From contig CM055096.1 of the NCBI GenBank assembly GCA_029204225.1, positions 59,318,397 to 59,382,396 on the forward strand: DNA of 64,000 bases, read 5' to 3'. The position numbers were made by a program, and so were the translations under genes. Numbering within the stretch: position 1 is the first letter of the stretch; every line of letters starts with the position of its first letter. Positions 1 to 13,361 of the stretch are shown here, piece after piece. The notes under the pieces were generated by a model, which did not search any database, was not told where the DNA came from, and was given only the letters and a program-made list of their open reading frames with translations. This stretch comes from Diphasiastrum complanatum (taxonomy: Eukaryota; Streptophyta; Lycopodiopsida; Lycopodiales; Lycopodiaceae).

Positions 1-2017
1 AAGGATTTTGCATGATTTTGGAGCCATAGAGTGGATTTCAAGCCAAGATAAGCTAGAAATCAATACATTGATTTGTGTTGTAGCTATTGTATCTTGTTTG
101 GATCTTAATTAGGTGCATTCTCCATCATTTCTAGGATCAATTGGACTTATTTTGCTGTATTTTCAATAGCCATTGCCTATGCATACTGGGCCTAAGTGCT
201 TGAACATTTTAACACGTGGATTTTCCAAAGCAAGCCAATATTTTTTTGAATATTACAAATACGATAGATTATCCATGCCTAACAAATCTATATAATTACA
301 AATGTCCTAAAACATACTGCTAAAAGCAGTTGTGCCAACTTGTTGGTGATTAGAGGGAGCAAGAGTTTTGAGAAGTTTTCTTATTAAAAAAAGATGAATT
401 TTTCTTTCTTGGTATATGTGTTTTGAATGGCAGTCCTCTAGAGAATACCTAGTGTTGCCCTACTCATTGTCAACTAGGGTCATTGATAGTTTTCTTAAGA
501 AAAAAGCACAATGTTTTGATCTTGCTCTACACGTTTTGCTAGATCATACACGTTTTATCTCTACTCGCTAACAAGTTGGGGTAGTTGGGCCGATCTTATA
601 AAATTTTCTCTTACAAATAACATACATGTAATAATATTGCTTTTTGTGTTTTAAATGATAATCTTGCCCAAAAGAACACCCTTGCTATCCTTATTGGTGT
701 AACATGTAGAACAAAAATTGAAGTAAATAAATCACTTGAGAGCTTGTTCAATTCAAAAAATGTTCAAAGAACTGTGAACTATTCAACTTGAGAGAACATA
801 ACTCAAAAGATGCTGCATCTAGGCCTCCATTAAGTACTTAGATGCATGGCAATGATGTTGTGGAAATTTCTATTAGTTTAACTCAAGTTAACCTTGACCT
901 TAATGCATCGTTAATTATAGTTAAGCATATTATAACTAGCTGTTAAGTAGAGTTAATGGGAGCCTCAAAGTTTTCCTTCATAAACAATATGTTGTTTATG
1001 ATCTTCATATTTCTCATGAGTGATCATATTGTAGGTGGAGCTAAAAGCCACCCTAAGCTAGTTGTTGTCAAAGGGGCTAAGGCTGCAACTCCCAACTCTC
1101 CACCTCCTCATATAAGAATGTTAGCATGAGTGTGATGCGTTGTGCTAGCCACGACTTTGAGGCTTGCAATATGCTTTGACAATCAACTCAATATGACATG
1201 TATTGCAATGGTCATCTTGTTATGTCTCTTAAATGATTATTGCTATGTGTTTTGTATGTTCACCTAGCCAAAAGAGTAGCATGCTTTGACAATACGCTCA
1301 AGATCGCATTTAGCTCAACCCATCATCGTGCTACATGTGTTTAATAATTATCTTCTGTCTTTTTGTTTTGAATGATCATCTAACCAAAATAAACCTTTTA
1401 CCCGACTTGTGTTGCTGTTTTGAAGCCCACTTGGGAAACGTCGTCTTTTAATACGCAATTGCTATGGTACTTGCTAGCCCTTCTTGATCCATCAATGGTA
1501 GAGGTTTGGTGGATGCTGAAAAGATAATGCTCGAGTCCCACCAAAGTCCTCATTACCTTTGGATGCCATGGATTTCAGATTGAAATTATGTTGCTCTCCA
1601 ATGTGACAACTCAATTGCAAGTAGGGCTACTATGAAATGTGGATAATATTTCTACCTAGTGCCAAGTGCTCTCTCTCCTCTGTTATTTTTTTATCTTATT
1701 TACTTATCTTGTTTTGTTTTATTTTATTTTCTTTCATTTTGTATTTGTATTTTGTATTTTGGAGCCACCTTCAAAAACATAACCTACATGAGCTTTCCAA
1801 CCATTTACACCTTTCACCTTAACTCTCATGTGGACAACCGATGAGAGATGGACACTTAAGTAACATAATGCAAATGTGGTCAATGAATGAATGGCTGCCA
1901 CATAGCACATGCCCATTGGAAGGTGCTCGATGTGCTATGCAACACCCACGATGGAAGGTGCATGTGCTATGTGGTAGCTAATCCTTGGGTGTCCGCATGA
2001 ACATTTTACAAGTGCCA
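1..2017. other. Intergenic, no gene recognised
   Basis: This AT-rich stretch has stops in all frames and only short spurious frames. I see no conserved protein motif, RNA gene or clear repeat structure in it. Confidence 0.6.
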
Positions 2018-2318
2018 AAAAATAAAATAATCTCATCACTTGTTGGCATTGTGTAGGGCCTCAAGGGGTTCGTTTCCCTCGAGCTTTTTGCCCTGTTATA
2101 GATGGTTCTGTTGGACCAAAAAGTAAAATAATGGCATCACACTTGTTGCACTACGTAAGGAGAAGATTCGTTCCACTCGACCTTTCTACCTTGTTATGAA
2201 CGGTTGGTTCCCTTGGTCCAAAAGGTAAATAATTGTCATACACTTGTGGAATTATGTAAGGGGAAGGTTCGTTCCTCTCGAGCTTTTGCCTTGCTACGGA
2301 CTGTTTGCTTGGGCAGCT
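2018..2318. repeat. Three-copy tandem repeat, unit about 100 bp
   Basis: Three successive units start near 2018, 2118 and 2219. Each begins with an A-rich AAATAA-type run, then a CATCACTTGTTG-like word, a GTAAGG/GTAGGG word, TTCGTTCC(T/A)CTCGA, a CTTGTTATG-like word, and ends GGTTG/GGTCC. Copies differ by scattered substitutions, so the array is not recent. Confidence 0.7.
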
Positions 2319-2460
2319 GCCCTCTGAGGCAGAAGGCCCACAGGTGGGGCCTCCCAATGAAGTTCCCACAACATCAAAGAACAAGGAGTTGAAATTTAAC
2401 ACTTAGCCATGGTGACAATAGTCTCCTTGTCCATGTGAACTAATTTCTTAGAAATCCCAA

Positions 2461-2484
2461 ACCCCCCCCCCCCCCCCCCCCCCC
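2461..2484. repeat. Poly-C tract
   Basis: An uninterrupted run of about 22 C residues. It is low-complexity sequence and its length may be uncertain in the assembly. Confidence 0.9.
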
Positions 2485-2639
2485 TCCGGCGTCAAAAGAA
2501 AAGTATCATATATATATTTTTAATGTTCCAGCTTAGGGAATCAAATGGTACGTCCCACTTCAAAAGTAATGGAATTTTTCGTAGCAAATCATTTTGACAG
2601 GAGACGAGTTTTTCAAAATGACATGAAGGGACACGAAAA

Positions 2640-4084
2640 TACGTCCTTGAAGGGCGATGCTAGTGGGGATTCTATGAGACGGGAAGTTTTTGGCGACTGG
2701 GTTTGGACTTCAAAATGGGGTTGACGGCCGGTGGTGAATATGGGGCAGAGTGGGTGGCGCATCCACTTGGAGATGCATGCCTCCTGGACACCCCCTGAGT
2801 CAGCGAGTTATCCATTATGTCGCTGTCATGTGGCGAATCGTTCTGGCAAGGGCCCAGGTGGGAGGCGCATCCTTAGAGTGCTTCCACGTGTGGAAGCGCT
2901 TCCCAGGGAAAGCGAAGAAGACGACAGGGGAGAAAGCGAGAAGAAAGCAGGATCGGAAAGGGGCGTGGGCGAGCGAGATATGGAGGAAAGAACTCGGAAG
3001 GACCTTAACGCTCCAGTGTGCCTCCCCCTTCTGTTTTACGCACGTTTTCCTGGTTCTGGTGATGTCGGTTCCTGGAGGATTGGCTCGCTTTAGGAACTTT
3101 TTCTTTTTTTCCATTATATATTTACAAGTTTTAGATCTTTAATTTGACGCAATAATGGATTTTTGTGTTTGTTTTGCGAATGTTATCGTGTTCTGGATTT
3201 CTGTGCCTGGATCTAGATTTTGCTAGCAGGCCCTTTCTTCATCCCGTAAGTTGTGTTCGCTGATTAGATATAACGCTTTTTTATGGACGGTTTTGTGCTT
3301 CGTTAAATGATCATAGATAAGTTTCAATTCTTTAAGTGATGCGGTAATGATTTTTCGTGCTTGTTTTACGAATGTTCTCGTGTTTTCTGTCCCTGTCCCT
3401 GTGCCTGGATCCAGATTTTGCTCAGCCGCGTGCTACGTCTGCTGAGACTATCAGGGCTTTTCCTTACCCCTTAAGTTGTACTCGTTGATTTTAGCTTAAA
3501 AGCTTTCTGATGGTTGTTTTTCGTTTTATTGTTTTAGGAATTTATGTTTCCTAGTTATGACGTTCAGGCTTTTCTAGCCCGCCACAATAGCGGATTATAA
3601 ATCAGCGTAGGACCGATTCACTCTTTGGATTGAAATTAGCACTCGAATCGATTTGCTGCTTTGCAAATATTTGATGATAAAAGATTAATCGAAAATTTCG
3701 GAGCATTATCAACGAAAGTTGTAAGTTTCCTTGCAGTGCAAAGCTGAGGAATAGAATACGGCACTCGTGGTTACTAGCTTTGTTCGACATGATACCTAAT
3801 GAAAGGGAATACTTCTGCTTTTCTACCTGATAAACTGAGATAACGGATGATTGATCTACCCGGTATCAACATATTGCATTGTATCTACAGGTGTCTGTCT
3901 GATGTAGGCAGTATTAACATATTGCATGGTAGATGATAGGTTAAACTGCAGTCATAGGCATATGTTGTTCTTGAGCGAGTTCAAATAGAAACGTTGAAGA
4001 TTAGTTTCGGGAAGTTGGAAGGACAGGTTTCTATAAAATCGTCTCGTGTAGAAAAATAGTTTTGGCGGCCATCGTTCCCTAGCT
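2640..4084 (+). promoter_or_regulatory. Probable promoter and 5' leader region of the ASG1-like gene
   Basis: This stretch directly precedes the ATG at 4085. It changes from GC-richer, purine-rich sequence (about 2700-3090) to T-rich sequence with repeated CCTGGATC(T/C)AGATTTTGCT words (about 3207 and 3405), which look like a diverged local duplication of about 200 bp (compare 3140-3290 with 3330-3500). I cannot place the transcription start. A leader intron is possible because GT and polypyrimidine-AG sites are present, but cDNA would be needed to fix it. Confidence 0.4.
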
Positions 4085-6709
4085 ATGGAGACCACAGGAA
4101 TTATGCAGAGCAGAAAGTTCCCAAACGTACCTGTATCTTTGGCAAGTAAAACACAGTCCTTAGACTCGCATGCTACGTTTCTGGAGCCCTCAGTGCACTG
4201 GCGGACAATTAACACCAGCTTCAACAGAACAACCTCCGAGTTGCTGGACGTGAAAAGTCGAGAGGCGGAATCCAGGAACGTTGCCATGTTCCGAAGGGAC
4301 ACAGAGACGGCGCATGAGGCGCTTTACCAAGAATTCTCTCATGTGCCTAAGCGTTTGCGATCCGAAGATTTACCGCTGCCTTCTGCAACAAACCAGGTAT
4401 CGCTCCTGCTCGCAAATTTGTCATCAATGCGTTCTGTTTTCCTTTTTTTATGAAAGTAGCATCTGAATTTCAAAATAGAATCAGAAAACTGTAACTCATT
4501 TTTCATGCTATCACCACATACTCTGTTTCCCTTTCTGATTTTTTAAAATCAGGATCATAACTGTTGCCATGCAGCAGGATTCCTCTCTAACGTACTTGGA
4601 TTCCGTGGGTATGATGCAATCACTTCGAAAGGAAGTTCAACCTTTAGTCAGCGCCAAAGGCAATAATTCTTTCCGGCATGTAACAAAAAATAGTTCATGG
4701 GTATCGCCACAGCTGCCATCCCCACGTTCTTACAATCCACTCGATGAACCAAGCCCACTTGGTTTGAGGCTTAGAAAATCACCCTCCTTGTTGGAGCTTA
4801 TCTCCATGAGTGTGGCCCAAGGGTCTTCCAGTGCTAGCCTTGCAGTGGCACCAAGCGCTGATGCAGTCATGCAGGGGTTAATTATGAATAAGGATGCTGC
4901 AGCACTAACTCAGGACAAGCTAAAAGCATCAAACTTTCCAGCAGCTGTTTTGAAAATAGGCACTTGGGAGGTTGGTTCTGACTTTGATTGAGTTTGATTT
5001 TTTTGTTTTGATGAGATGGTTTTGTCAAAATGGATATATGATTATCAAAAATTGGATATTATATTTTTTGCTTTGTTGGAAGCGTCCGAGTCATATAGTA
5101 AAATCATATAAGTTTGGCATGTGCTGCAGAGCCTAAGATTAGGCATAGTGTTTAAGGTTGCGATGATTCGTAAGTTGAGCTTTCACTTGCTTGAGCTCAT
5201 ATCCGTTTAAGACATGAGTGTAGTTTCTTCTGGACTGAATTCTGTTTGAGCTAATAAGATTGGTTAAGGAGTAGTTCCTTTGCTTCAAAACTAAGCACAA
5301 TAACTAGCATTAGCTTTAAATACTCACTCCTGGCTTTTGGCAACGTTTGCTTTCACGAGAGCTAGAAAACTGCCAACCCACTAACTCTTGAGTCTTGATA
5401 TCTGCATAATCAGTGAAGCAACTACCCCCGACAAGCCATGTCTCACAGATCATAGATCCTAATATCACTAGCTTGCTGTGCTAACTTAAAGCTCATTTTC
5501 AACAGCCTTACTGGTTCTGTAGAAGTCTGTCCACAAAGATAGGATGAAATCATCAGCAAACTTCATCCTTATGAGAATCCCCTCACCGATTTTGATAGGA
5601 CACAAGCATCAGGGAGACGAGGTTAGTTGTCACGCGTCGTTCCCATGAGAGCGATAACATATTCCAAAATCCAGCATGTGCATACTAACACTAAGATCCA
5701 TTAACACTAAGCATTAACACTACAATCATTAACCCTACATCCATTAACCCTAATCCACAATGATAGAAACTTGCCCTTCTCTCTCCTCTTCTCTCTCACA
5801 AAAAGCATAAGAAAATTCAAAATCAATAAACATCAAATTCAACAATTAGCAAATACAAAGAAAGCATGAGAGATGGAGGAAGCGAGATAGAGAGCAAGGA
5901 CATTCCGGATCCATTCCATAAGAGGGCCAACCTACGTGTATTGAAATGAAGAGAGAACATGTACAATGATTCGAAACTACCACTTATATAGTGGATTGGA
6001 GGGTCTTTGGCCTCAATTCCTATTGGCCAATTCCTACCTCTCTAACTATTCAAATTAAAAAAAGAGTGAGAACCCATTTATTAATTGGAGGAACCCAATT
6101 TGAAAATGAATTTTGGTGGGAACCCCTATTTTATTCACTAACTTGACTTTTGGGCCCTGCGACATTAGAAGTCGCCTTGTCCTGATTTACAAACCAGCAT
6201 CTCTATTAACTATCATTGCCTAGCTAAACCATTGCATGAGTTGGAAAGGATTTCTACAATATACAAACAGCTTCAATTACAATGTTTCACAGAGCTTCCC
6301 TTCCTTTTTCTTACCTTTTATTTCCTTCCAAACACCTTGCCTTCTCTCAGCATGCCAATGCACTTTTAACGTTTGTTGCTTAAATCCCTGCTCTTTTCTC
6401 GCCTTTGCTTGTTATGAGGATGTAAGGTGTTCTTTGACAATAATTTGATGCCTTGAAGTACTCTTTGATTGGAGTACTTCAATGTTCATAAATTTTTTTC
6501 TGGTTAGCTGCTTATGTTACCAGCCAAGTTTATTGACCTTTATTGTTAGAACTATTTTCTTGTGAAGGAAGTCAGATTTGTAACCCTCAATTATTGGAAA
6601 ACCCATAAAAGTAAAGTTTGCGGCTCTTTTTCATGGTCTCTTGGTCATCAACTGTGTCTGGAACTTTTTTTGAAAATGTGCGTGTGCGTGAGAGAGTGTG
6701 TGTGTGTGT

Positions 6710-6763
<54 letters not shown>

Positions 6764-9700
6764 CAACTTATCATTTAAGTTGACTTGTGACAATTTGTAG
6801 CTTTAATGTTCATTCTTTAATGATTCTTGTCTTAGCGATTTTTGTAATTTGTTTTTGTAAATTCCACAGAGCATTGGAGAGAGTAGCCATATTTGTTTGA
6901 CTCCTACATTGCTAAATATTCTCATTGTAAGTCCATTGGGAGTTTTAGCTTGAGTCATATAGAGTTCTCCTGTGAGAATATTTTACCTCTTTTGAGCCCT
7001 TCAATAACTTTTTCTGGATCATGTCCCCTTTGGAAATTGTACAAGATAAAAGAGATGTTGCTTGTGTTATGATTCGAATTAAGTGATCCATCGTAGTGTT
7101 TGATCTTTCTAATTTTTTTCCAAACAATTGGCAACTAGTAAGTTTCTTTTTGAATATGATTCCCCAAGGTTTTGCCAATATATGTCTAGTCCTAAGGAAG
7201 CGGACCCTGCGTCCGGACGCGGATGCGCCAGGGGTGCGTCCGGGTCCCCGGATGTGTCCGCTTTTTTTTTTGTTTTAATTTTTTTTTAGTTTTTTTAGTT
7301 GTATTTAGGCAAAAAAAATAAAAAAAAATATGGACGTGTCCGACCCCGCGTCCGGGCTCGGACGCGTCTGGGTCCGGACGCCGGACGCGGACGCGGAATG
7401 CCCGCGTCCAGCCCGGACCCTCATGGGTCTCTTTTTCATTTTTGAACAATAAGAGAGTTATGACCATTTCCATTCTTCAAAAAAAGTCTCTTTTAGAAAT
7501 TCGTTCAAGAAATTTGTCATGTAGAGAATCATTACCTCTTTGCCCCTCCCAAAAGTTGGTGAGATAGTCTTTTCATTTTCTAACAATTGGAGAGTTATCC
7601 ATTCTTTTATGAAGGATTGGTTTGGACTTTGAAAATCTGCAATTAGAGAATCTCAACCTCTTTGCCCATCTAAAAATTTTGCAGTTGTATGCCTTAGATG
7701 TCTTGGGTTCTCCCATTGGCCATGCATATACGCCATCTGCAGTATCTTATTCTATAAACCATGCTTTTGCCTTTGACATCCTCATAGGAAATTGATGAGC
7801 TTCAATTATTGTCTCCCATTTCGTATAAAAACTTTTTGGCATAAGAGACTTTCAAAATGTTTGTTGGCTTGTTGAATTGAGTTTTGTTGTAATGAGTGCT
7901 ATAACACTATGGATTTTTTTGCCATGTTCCCATCAATTTGTGTTGATATTTTCTTGTGTATGCATGTCTTTTGCATATCCTTAGTGTCTCTTAAGCCTCA
8001 ATCGCAATTAGGCGCCTCTTTGTCTTGGCTTTGCTTGCAATTGACTGGCTAGCTTGTTCAAATTTATAGGAAAATTGAGAGATACGCCCTTCTTTTCTTT
8101 TTTCACTTTGCTTAAATTAAGAGTTTGTTTTGCATTTTGTAGGATTGCTTTTCTAAGCTGTATAAATGAGGCTTTGGAAAGTGGCCATTTTGGAATTATT
8201 TGCACATATTTGATTGCTAATCCAAATTGGAAAAATTGCCATGAAAGAAATAGTGAATGTGCTTGCATTTAATGTAAGAAAGTAGTAATATCTTTTGAAT
8301 TCCATACAATTTATAGATGCATGTTCCGGAATTATAGGTTGTCTGGAGTAGAACGTTTTTTTTTTGGGTGGGGTTTCTTTGTAAATTTGTTTAGCTGTAA
8401 AAAGAAAAAAGAAATAGCCTACAAAGCTTAAAAAAAAAATCGATAGGGATTAATAAGCTGTATTAGATATCAGGAATACTAAATCACACATATAGTTGCA
8501 TCAGAACCAAGTTTGCTTTGTTACATTTTTAGATCACGCAAAACATTGAATAACATTGAACAACCCTTGTATATCTACACTATGGTTATATGGGACCAGT
8601 ATCCATGCAACTGGAAGACTTTCCAACAGATCTTTAAGTGCTATTGGCAATTCTTCTACCGAGTCGTACCTTGTTGCACATCATGCAAGAGGTACTGTGT
8701 TCTTTAACACATACAAAACGAGCAATTACTGAAGCAAAGCGTAATCCAAATCCCAAAGTGACGAAATTTGATGCTCATGAGGTTTGCTTTCTCCTTTTGG
8801 TAGTACTCCTTCCTCAACACTCTAGAGTTTTAACAGCTTTGGCTTGTAAGCCTACATGTAAGTCATGGTATTAAAAGTGACTCAATGTAATTGAGTAGAT
8901 GCATGGGTGCCACACATGTAGAGGGCCCATGAGTTTTATTCTATGCATGTGTCTTAGCTAGTGACTGAAGAACATTAGCAAGGCTTTGTACTTTCTAAGT
9001 TCGTGAGTATGCAAAGTTTTCTCAATCAGTGTGTTCTCTCCATCGCTCTTTTGTGAGTCCTATGGTGAATGATTGCATGAGATTCTGTAAGGCATTAGTA
9101 ATCTCCATCTATTTTCTCATTCAGTATCCTCTGACCTCTTTTCTCTCCTATTGCTCCCTCTCACGCACTTAAATGCAACAATTCTTTCCTCAATGAATCT
9201 CAACATCAATCAATTTGTATGCCCAATTCTAGCATTTCTAAATCAAAGATGGGTGATAGATGATTTTGTTGGAAAATTTCTCAAGGCTTATTGTGATGTT
9301 TAGCATAGCCAAAGAGGATGATCACATGCATAATACTTGTCAAGGTTCTTCCATTGAAGTCTTTTATTAAAATCATTTTTGCTGAAAATTGGCAATATCT
9401 AGGCTTGTGTCCTCAAAAGGGACATTATCACCACATAAGGGCTGCATGTGCCATGGTTTTTGACCTTCTTGCAGCTTTTTCCTTTGTTGCTTTTGAGTGA
9501 TGTTTCTACACTTCTTTTCATCTTGTATGTCCATGTGTGCCTTCAGACATCAAGCCTTGAGGTGAGGAAAGGAGCCATTAACCAACGGTCACTTATTTAT
9601 CTACGCTTTGTGTGATCGACACCATATCTCCGTAAATAGTATCTTTAAGAATCTTTTCGATATTGAATACTTGAAGATCTTGTCAATCTGATATAAATTT

Positions 9701-12700
9701 CTCATTTTTTATGTCAATTTTTATATTCATCATGGAAGGCAAAACGTTTAACTTCAGTGCAACAAGATGGTGGCTCTGTTCCAAAAGGAGGGATTAATCT
9801 TCATTTCTAAACAAGAGTAAAGTGATAGGTATAAGGTCATCGCCGCCATTCCTTAAAGCTTGCTTCTTTTTTCAAGAAACGGTTTTGCCCTTTGGTTGGA
9901 GGCTGTGTTGCAGCGGATCGCGATCCGCTGCAAAAAACGATCCGGATCGCCAGCGATCCAAGACCAGAAACTCTGTCCCGGATCGCAAAATAATCTGCAA
10001 ATTTTTTTGTCATTGTGGAGGGATCAACAACTAGTTGCAATCCAAATGACCAATGAATAGCAGCAGAAATACTGAGGCAGATACAAATGAAATGATTAGC
10101 CAATGTTATATCTACAAATCCGTATCTGCAAAACCAATTTGCTTCAGTATCTGATAAAGTGACTAGCAGATGTTGGGGGTTAACTATCTGAAACCAAGCA
10201 ATAGAACCGCTCTTTTGAAATCCTTTCACATGATACCCCATATTGGCAGGTTTGAAATCAAAAAAACAAAAAAAATTTGCGTTCCGGGAAACCCTAATGG
10301 GAAATCCTGGATCACGTTCCGGAACGCGATCTGGAATGCGTTCCGGAACGCGGGCTGCATCTTTGGTTGGAGGACCTCATAAAAAAGCACCCTTTTTCTT
10401 TCCTCATTGTTTACTTTCCCCTCCCCCCTTCTGTGTGTATGTATGTGTGTGTGTCTATATATATCCATCTATAGTTAATATCAAAGTACCCCACGGCACA
10501 GGTGCTGCGGGATCCAGGTGCCGTACCACGGCACCGTTTTTTTTTTTTTTTTGGTTTTTTATACCAAAAATGACTAAAAAAAAAAAACAGGTGCCGTGGA
10601 ACTTTTGTTAATATATATGTAGTAGTTGTGTTGCGTTGCATTTTGGAATGATTTTTGTTTTTCCAGAGGGTTCTGGATCAGAACGTTCAAAAAAAATCTG
10701 ATTTACTTATTGTGATTGGGGGTTGGGGGGCGCTTACAAATGCTGCTTGGGGTGAAATAAATCATGAAAAAAAGTTTCAAATGGCGATGGACAGTTTTTA
10801 AGGCCAGTGGCCACTTAGAGTAGTCAGTGTTTAGAAATTTACAGTTGATGTTCAGGGTTTTAGAAATCTACAATACTGTGTTCTGCTTGAGGACTTAAAA
10901 TCTCCATCAACTACAGAATCTGTTTTTTGGACATGGGTTCCAATGTATGCTTTTTTCTTTTCTGAGACACTTGTATGTTTCAGTAATATCTATTCCAGCC
11001 TCATCAAATAAGACTGAGGACCTTTCCTGTCTGCATCTGAAGACCTTCGATTCCCGTCTTATACAAGAGACTCAAAACATAAAAAACGTGGAGGTGGGGG
11101 AGAGGGCCATTTGAAGCTAAATAAAAAATACAGAGCATTAGAGACCTTAGTCTTGCAGCTTGCTTTACATCATATTAAACTGCGAGTCGACTCTTGTCTC
11201 AAGCTATTGCCTTATTCTGGTAAGAAAGATTCTCAGATTTTGAAGAAAAATCTGAATATTTGGTCTTTTGCTTCGTTCAATCAATTTCTTACCATAGGGT
11301 TTTAGAAAAGCAAGAGCCTGTGGCAGTGAGCACTGAGGTGTCATTAAAGAAATTGAGTTTTTGTGGGCAGTTCTTTCCTAGTTGACGGTTTTAAGTTAGT
11401 TCTGTTTTTTGTTTTCAAAGGTGACATAAACTGTTAGTTTTTTTTGATGAATAACATTCACTATCTTGTATTCTATTATTGGTGACTAGGCCATCTCGCA
11501 AATACTGACGTTACTGGATTATTTGTTTAAAATTGCATTTTTGTGCATCCTTGCTCAAATATCTCCCATCCATTTGAATCATTCTTGAATTGCGTTGATG
11601 CAGTGCTATTCGAGGTATGAAGGAGACCTGGTTGCCAAGTGCTACTATGCAAAGCGCAAGCTTGTGTGGGAGGTTCTGGAAAATGGTCTAAAAAGCAAGA
11701 TTGAAATACAATGGTCAGATATTTCTGCGATAAAGGCAAGCTACCCAGAAAATGAACCTGGAACTTTGGAGATTGAGGTTGGTGGGCTCTTGAGTGAGGG
11801 AACAACTAATTTGCGAGTCCACTGAGAAACCTAAGGGCATACATCTTGTTAAATCTTGTTTATATGGATTTAAGTGCGTTTTTATCTTGTCTCCATTATC
11901 TTAGCATGTCAGGTTTGCATGTCCAGGTCTCAAGGCCCCCACTATTTTTCAGGGAGCTTAACCCCCAGCCAAGAAAGCATACATTGTGGCAGACTACTTC
12001 TGACTTCACAGGAGGAGAAGCTACAATCAGCAGGTCAATGTTTGGACTGGAAAGCTAGAACTTAATAGAAAATCCTTTGTTTGTGCTGTCTTGAGAAACT
12101 TTTTGTTGTTACAACCAACTCGTAAGAGTCATTGGTGATTATTTGTGTTTCTGGAGTAAGTATGCATATTAAGTTCAGCTCAGTTTTTATTTTTGACAGG
12201 CGCCACTATTTGCAGTTTCTCGAAGGTGTTCTTAATAAGCACTATGAGAAGCTTTTGCAGTGTGACCCTCAGCTTAAGGCACTTGCCAGTGGCATTACCA
12301 CTAGCGTGAGTGGAGTTTCAAACAGCACTCAATTTGAAGAGCCAGAGACAAGCTGTCAGCTGTTAAAGTGTGAGACTTCGGAGACTTGCTTGCATGATGA
12401 TGTGCAGGATCGGTCACTCTTTTCTCAAAGTAGCATCAAACCTACTGATGAAGGCTTGACAAATGTTCCGAGGGTCATTCCTAAGTTTGAATTTGGTGTG
12501 CAGTCAGTTCACACACCTTCTCCAAGCTCAGGTAGTTAATTGAACAATAAAACATTTCAACTTTTTCTGAAGTTAGGTTCAGCTGCAAAACATAAGCTTG
12601 TTATAAGATACCTTTGTGACATCTGGTTGTTCATGTCATTTATCCCAGAAATTTGATATATTAGTTGCTAGATTTTTTGTCCCTGAGTTTACCATAGCAT

Positions 12701-13361
12701 CCTGAAGATGAGTATTAAATATTCCTTTTTTCCAGTCATAGATACGAGAGGTGGTGAAGAGACTGCCAGCAGTGATGGGGACTTATGTGTGAAGGATGAA
12801 TTTTCCTCTGGCCTTCACTCTGAAGGGATCAATCTCATGCCTGCACGTGAAGCACAAGATAAGCTGGAGCATGAACTACTTTCTAGTAGTTTCAGATTCA
12901 TGGAAGACAGTAATAGATTTCTGGAGAGGAATGTACTGGATGAGATTGCTCAAGTCTTGTTAGGGGAGCCATTGTTGTCCATAGCTTCTCATGAAGAGGC
13001 ATTTGCGCTCGCCACAAGAGTACATGCTATGTCCGCTTCTCTTGCACAGGATGTGCAGTACAGTGCACCTTTGCTGACATCCGAGGAAATGTCTTTGAAC
13101 TCTTTTCCCGCAAACATGTGTTTGCCAAGAAGATTGCAAGTGGACGAGCCTCGAAGTGGGAGGGAGGAGGATATGGAGGACGTGAAGCCATTTAAAGAGA
13201 GTAATTTCAAATGGGAACTTAGCGGCATGTTAGAGAATAGTTCTGATTCGTCAAAGCCTTGGCTCACAAAGAACAATTCAGCAGGAGATTTGCTGGTGAA
13301 TTTGCCACGCATTGCTTCATTACCTCAATTTTTTGACTCCCAAACACATAAGCCCTTCTAG
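4085..13361 (+). CDS. ASG1 / TRF-like-8-type plant protein, intact six-exon gene
   Basis: Exons I can join in phase with GT-AG introns: 4085-4396, 4575-4970, 11604-11777, 11927-12033, 12200-12531, 12736-13361, giving 1947 bp (648 aa plus TAG). The conserved core is spread over exons 2-4: LRLRKSPSLLELI, LKASNFPAAVLKIGTWE, CYYAKRKLVWEVL, KIEIQWSDISAIKA, PPLFFRELNPQPRKHTLWQ and TSDFTGGEA. This is the signature I associate with Arabidopsis At2g24100 (ASG1) and At4g30780 and with TRF-like 8 proteins. Exon 5 carries HYLQFLEGVLNKHYEKLLQCDP; the last exon is acidic and low in conservation. The molecular function of the family is not established; a nuclear or DNA-related role is only suggested by the TRF-like name. 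Exon 2 could use an AG at 4566, but only the AG at 4574 keeps the frame. Intron 2 is 6.6 kb and full of repeats. Confidence 0.88.
6709..6761 (+). repeat. (GA)n microsatellite
   Basis: About 25 perfect GA units following a short GT-rich run at 6678-6710. The open frames over it on both strands are low-complexity artefacts. Confidence 0.95.
7195..7432. repeat. GC-rich fold-back insertion built on the word GCGTCCGGACGCG
   Basis: Left arm 7200-7262 and right arm 7332-7430 are made of repeated, partly palindromic copies of GTCCGGACGCG-type words. They flank an AT core of T-runs followed by A-runs (7261-7331). The GC content and word reuse are unlike the flanking intron. I read it as a small non-autonomous fold-back or repeat insertion; no coding potential. 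Confidence 0.6.
9893..9992. repeat. GC-rich palindromic insertion built on GCGGATCGCGATCCGC
   Basis: A perfect 20-bp palindrome, GCAGCGGATCGCGATCCGCTGC trimmed to its core GCGGATCGCGATCCGC, lies near 9912-9931 and is followed by further GGATCGC and GATCC words up to 9990. It is preceded by TTTGGTTGGAGG, a word also found beside the next insertion at 10362. Confidence 0.55.
10262..10376. repeat. GC-rich palindromic insertion built on GTTCCGGAACGCG
   Basis: The word GCGTTCCGGAACGCG or a close variant appears at least three times (near 10280, 10315 and 10340). The block ends in TTTGGTTGGAGG, shared with the 9.9-kb insertion. No protein motif is seen. Confidence 0.55.
10487..10602. repeat. Short fold-back insertion with GGTGCCGTGG arms around T/A runs
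   Basis: CCCCACGGCACAGGTGC and GGTGCCGTACCACGGCACC on the left face CAGGTGCCGTGG on the right, around a core of T(18), TTTATACC and A(12). The design copies that of the 7.2-kb insertion with a different GC word. Confidence 0.55.

Larger units (their letters stand above)
4971..11603 (+). other. 6.6-kb intron 2 of the ASG1-like gene
   Basis: The intron begins GTTGGT after codon E of GTWE and ends TTGATGCAG. It contains no complete gene. It holds a (GA)n microsatellite and four GC-rich palindromic insertions (listed separately). A degenerate ATTAACACTA/ATTAACCCTA word recurs at 5688-5755. The rest is AT-rich unique-looking DNA. Confidence 0.8.

Noticed and set aside
2731-3142. Open frames of about 120-130 codons upstream of the ASG1-like gene
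   Set aside because: No motif, overlap in several frames, purine-rich bias; more likely leader or promoter DNA.
5688-5755. Interstitial telomere-like repeat (ATTAACCCTA)
   Set aside because: Units are irregular in length and mostly ATTAACACTA, not CCCTAAA.
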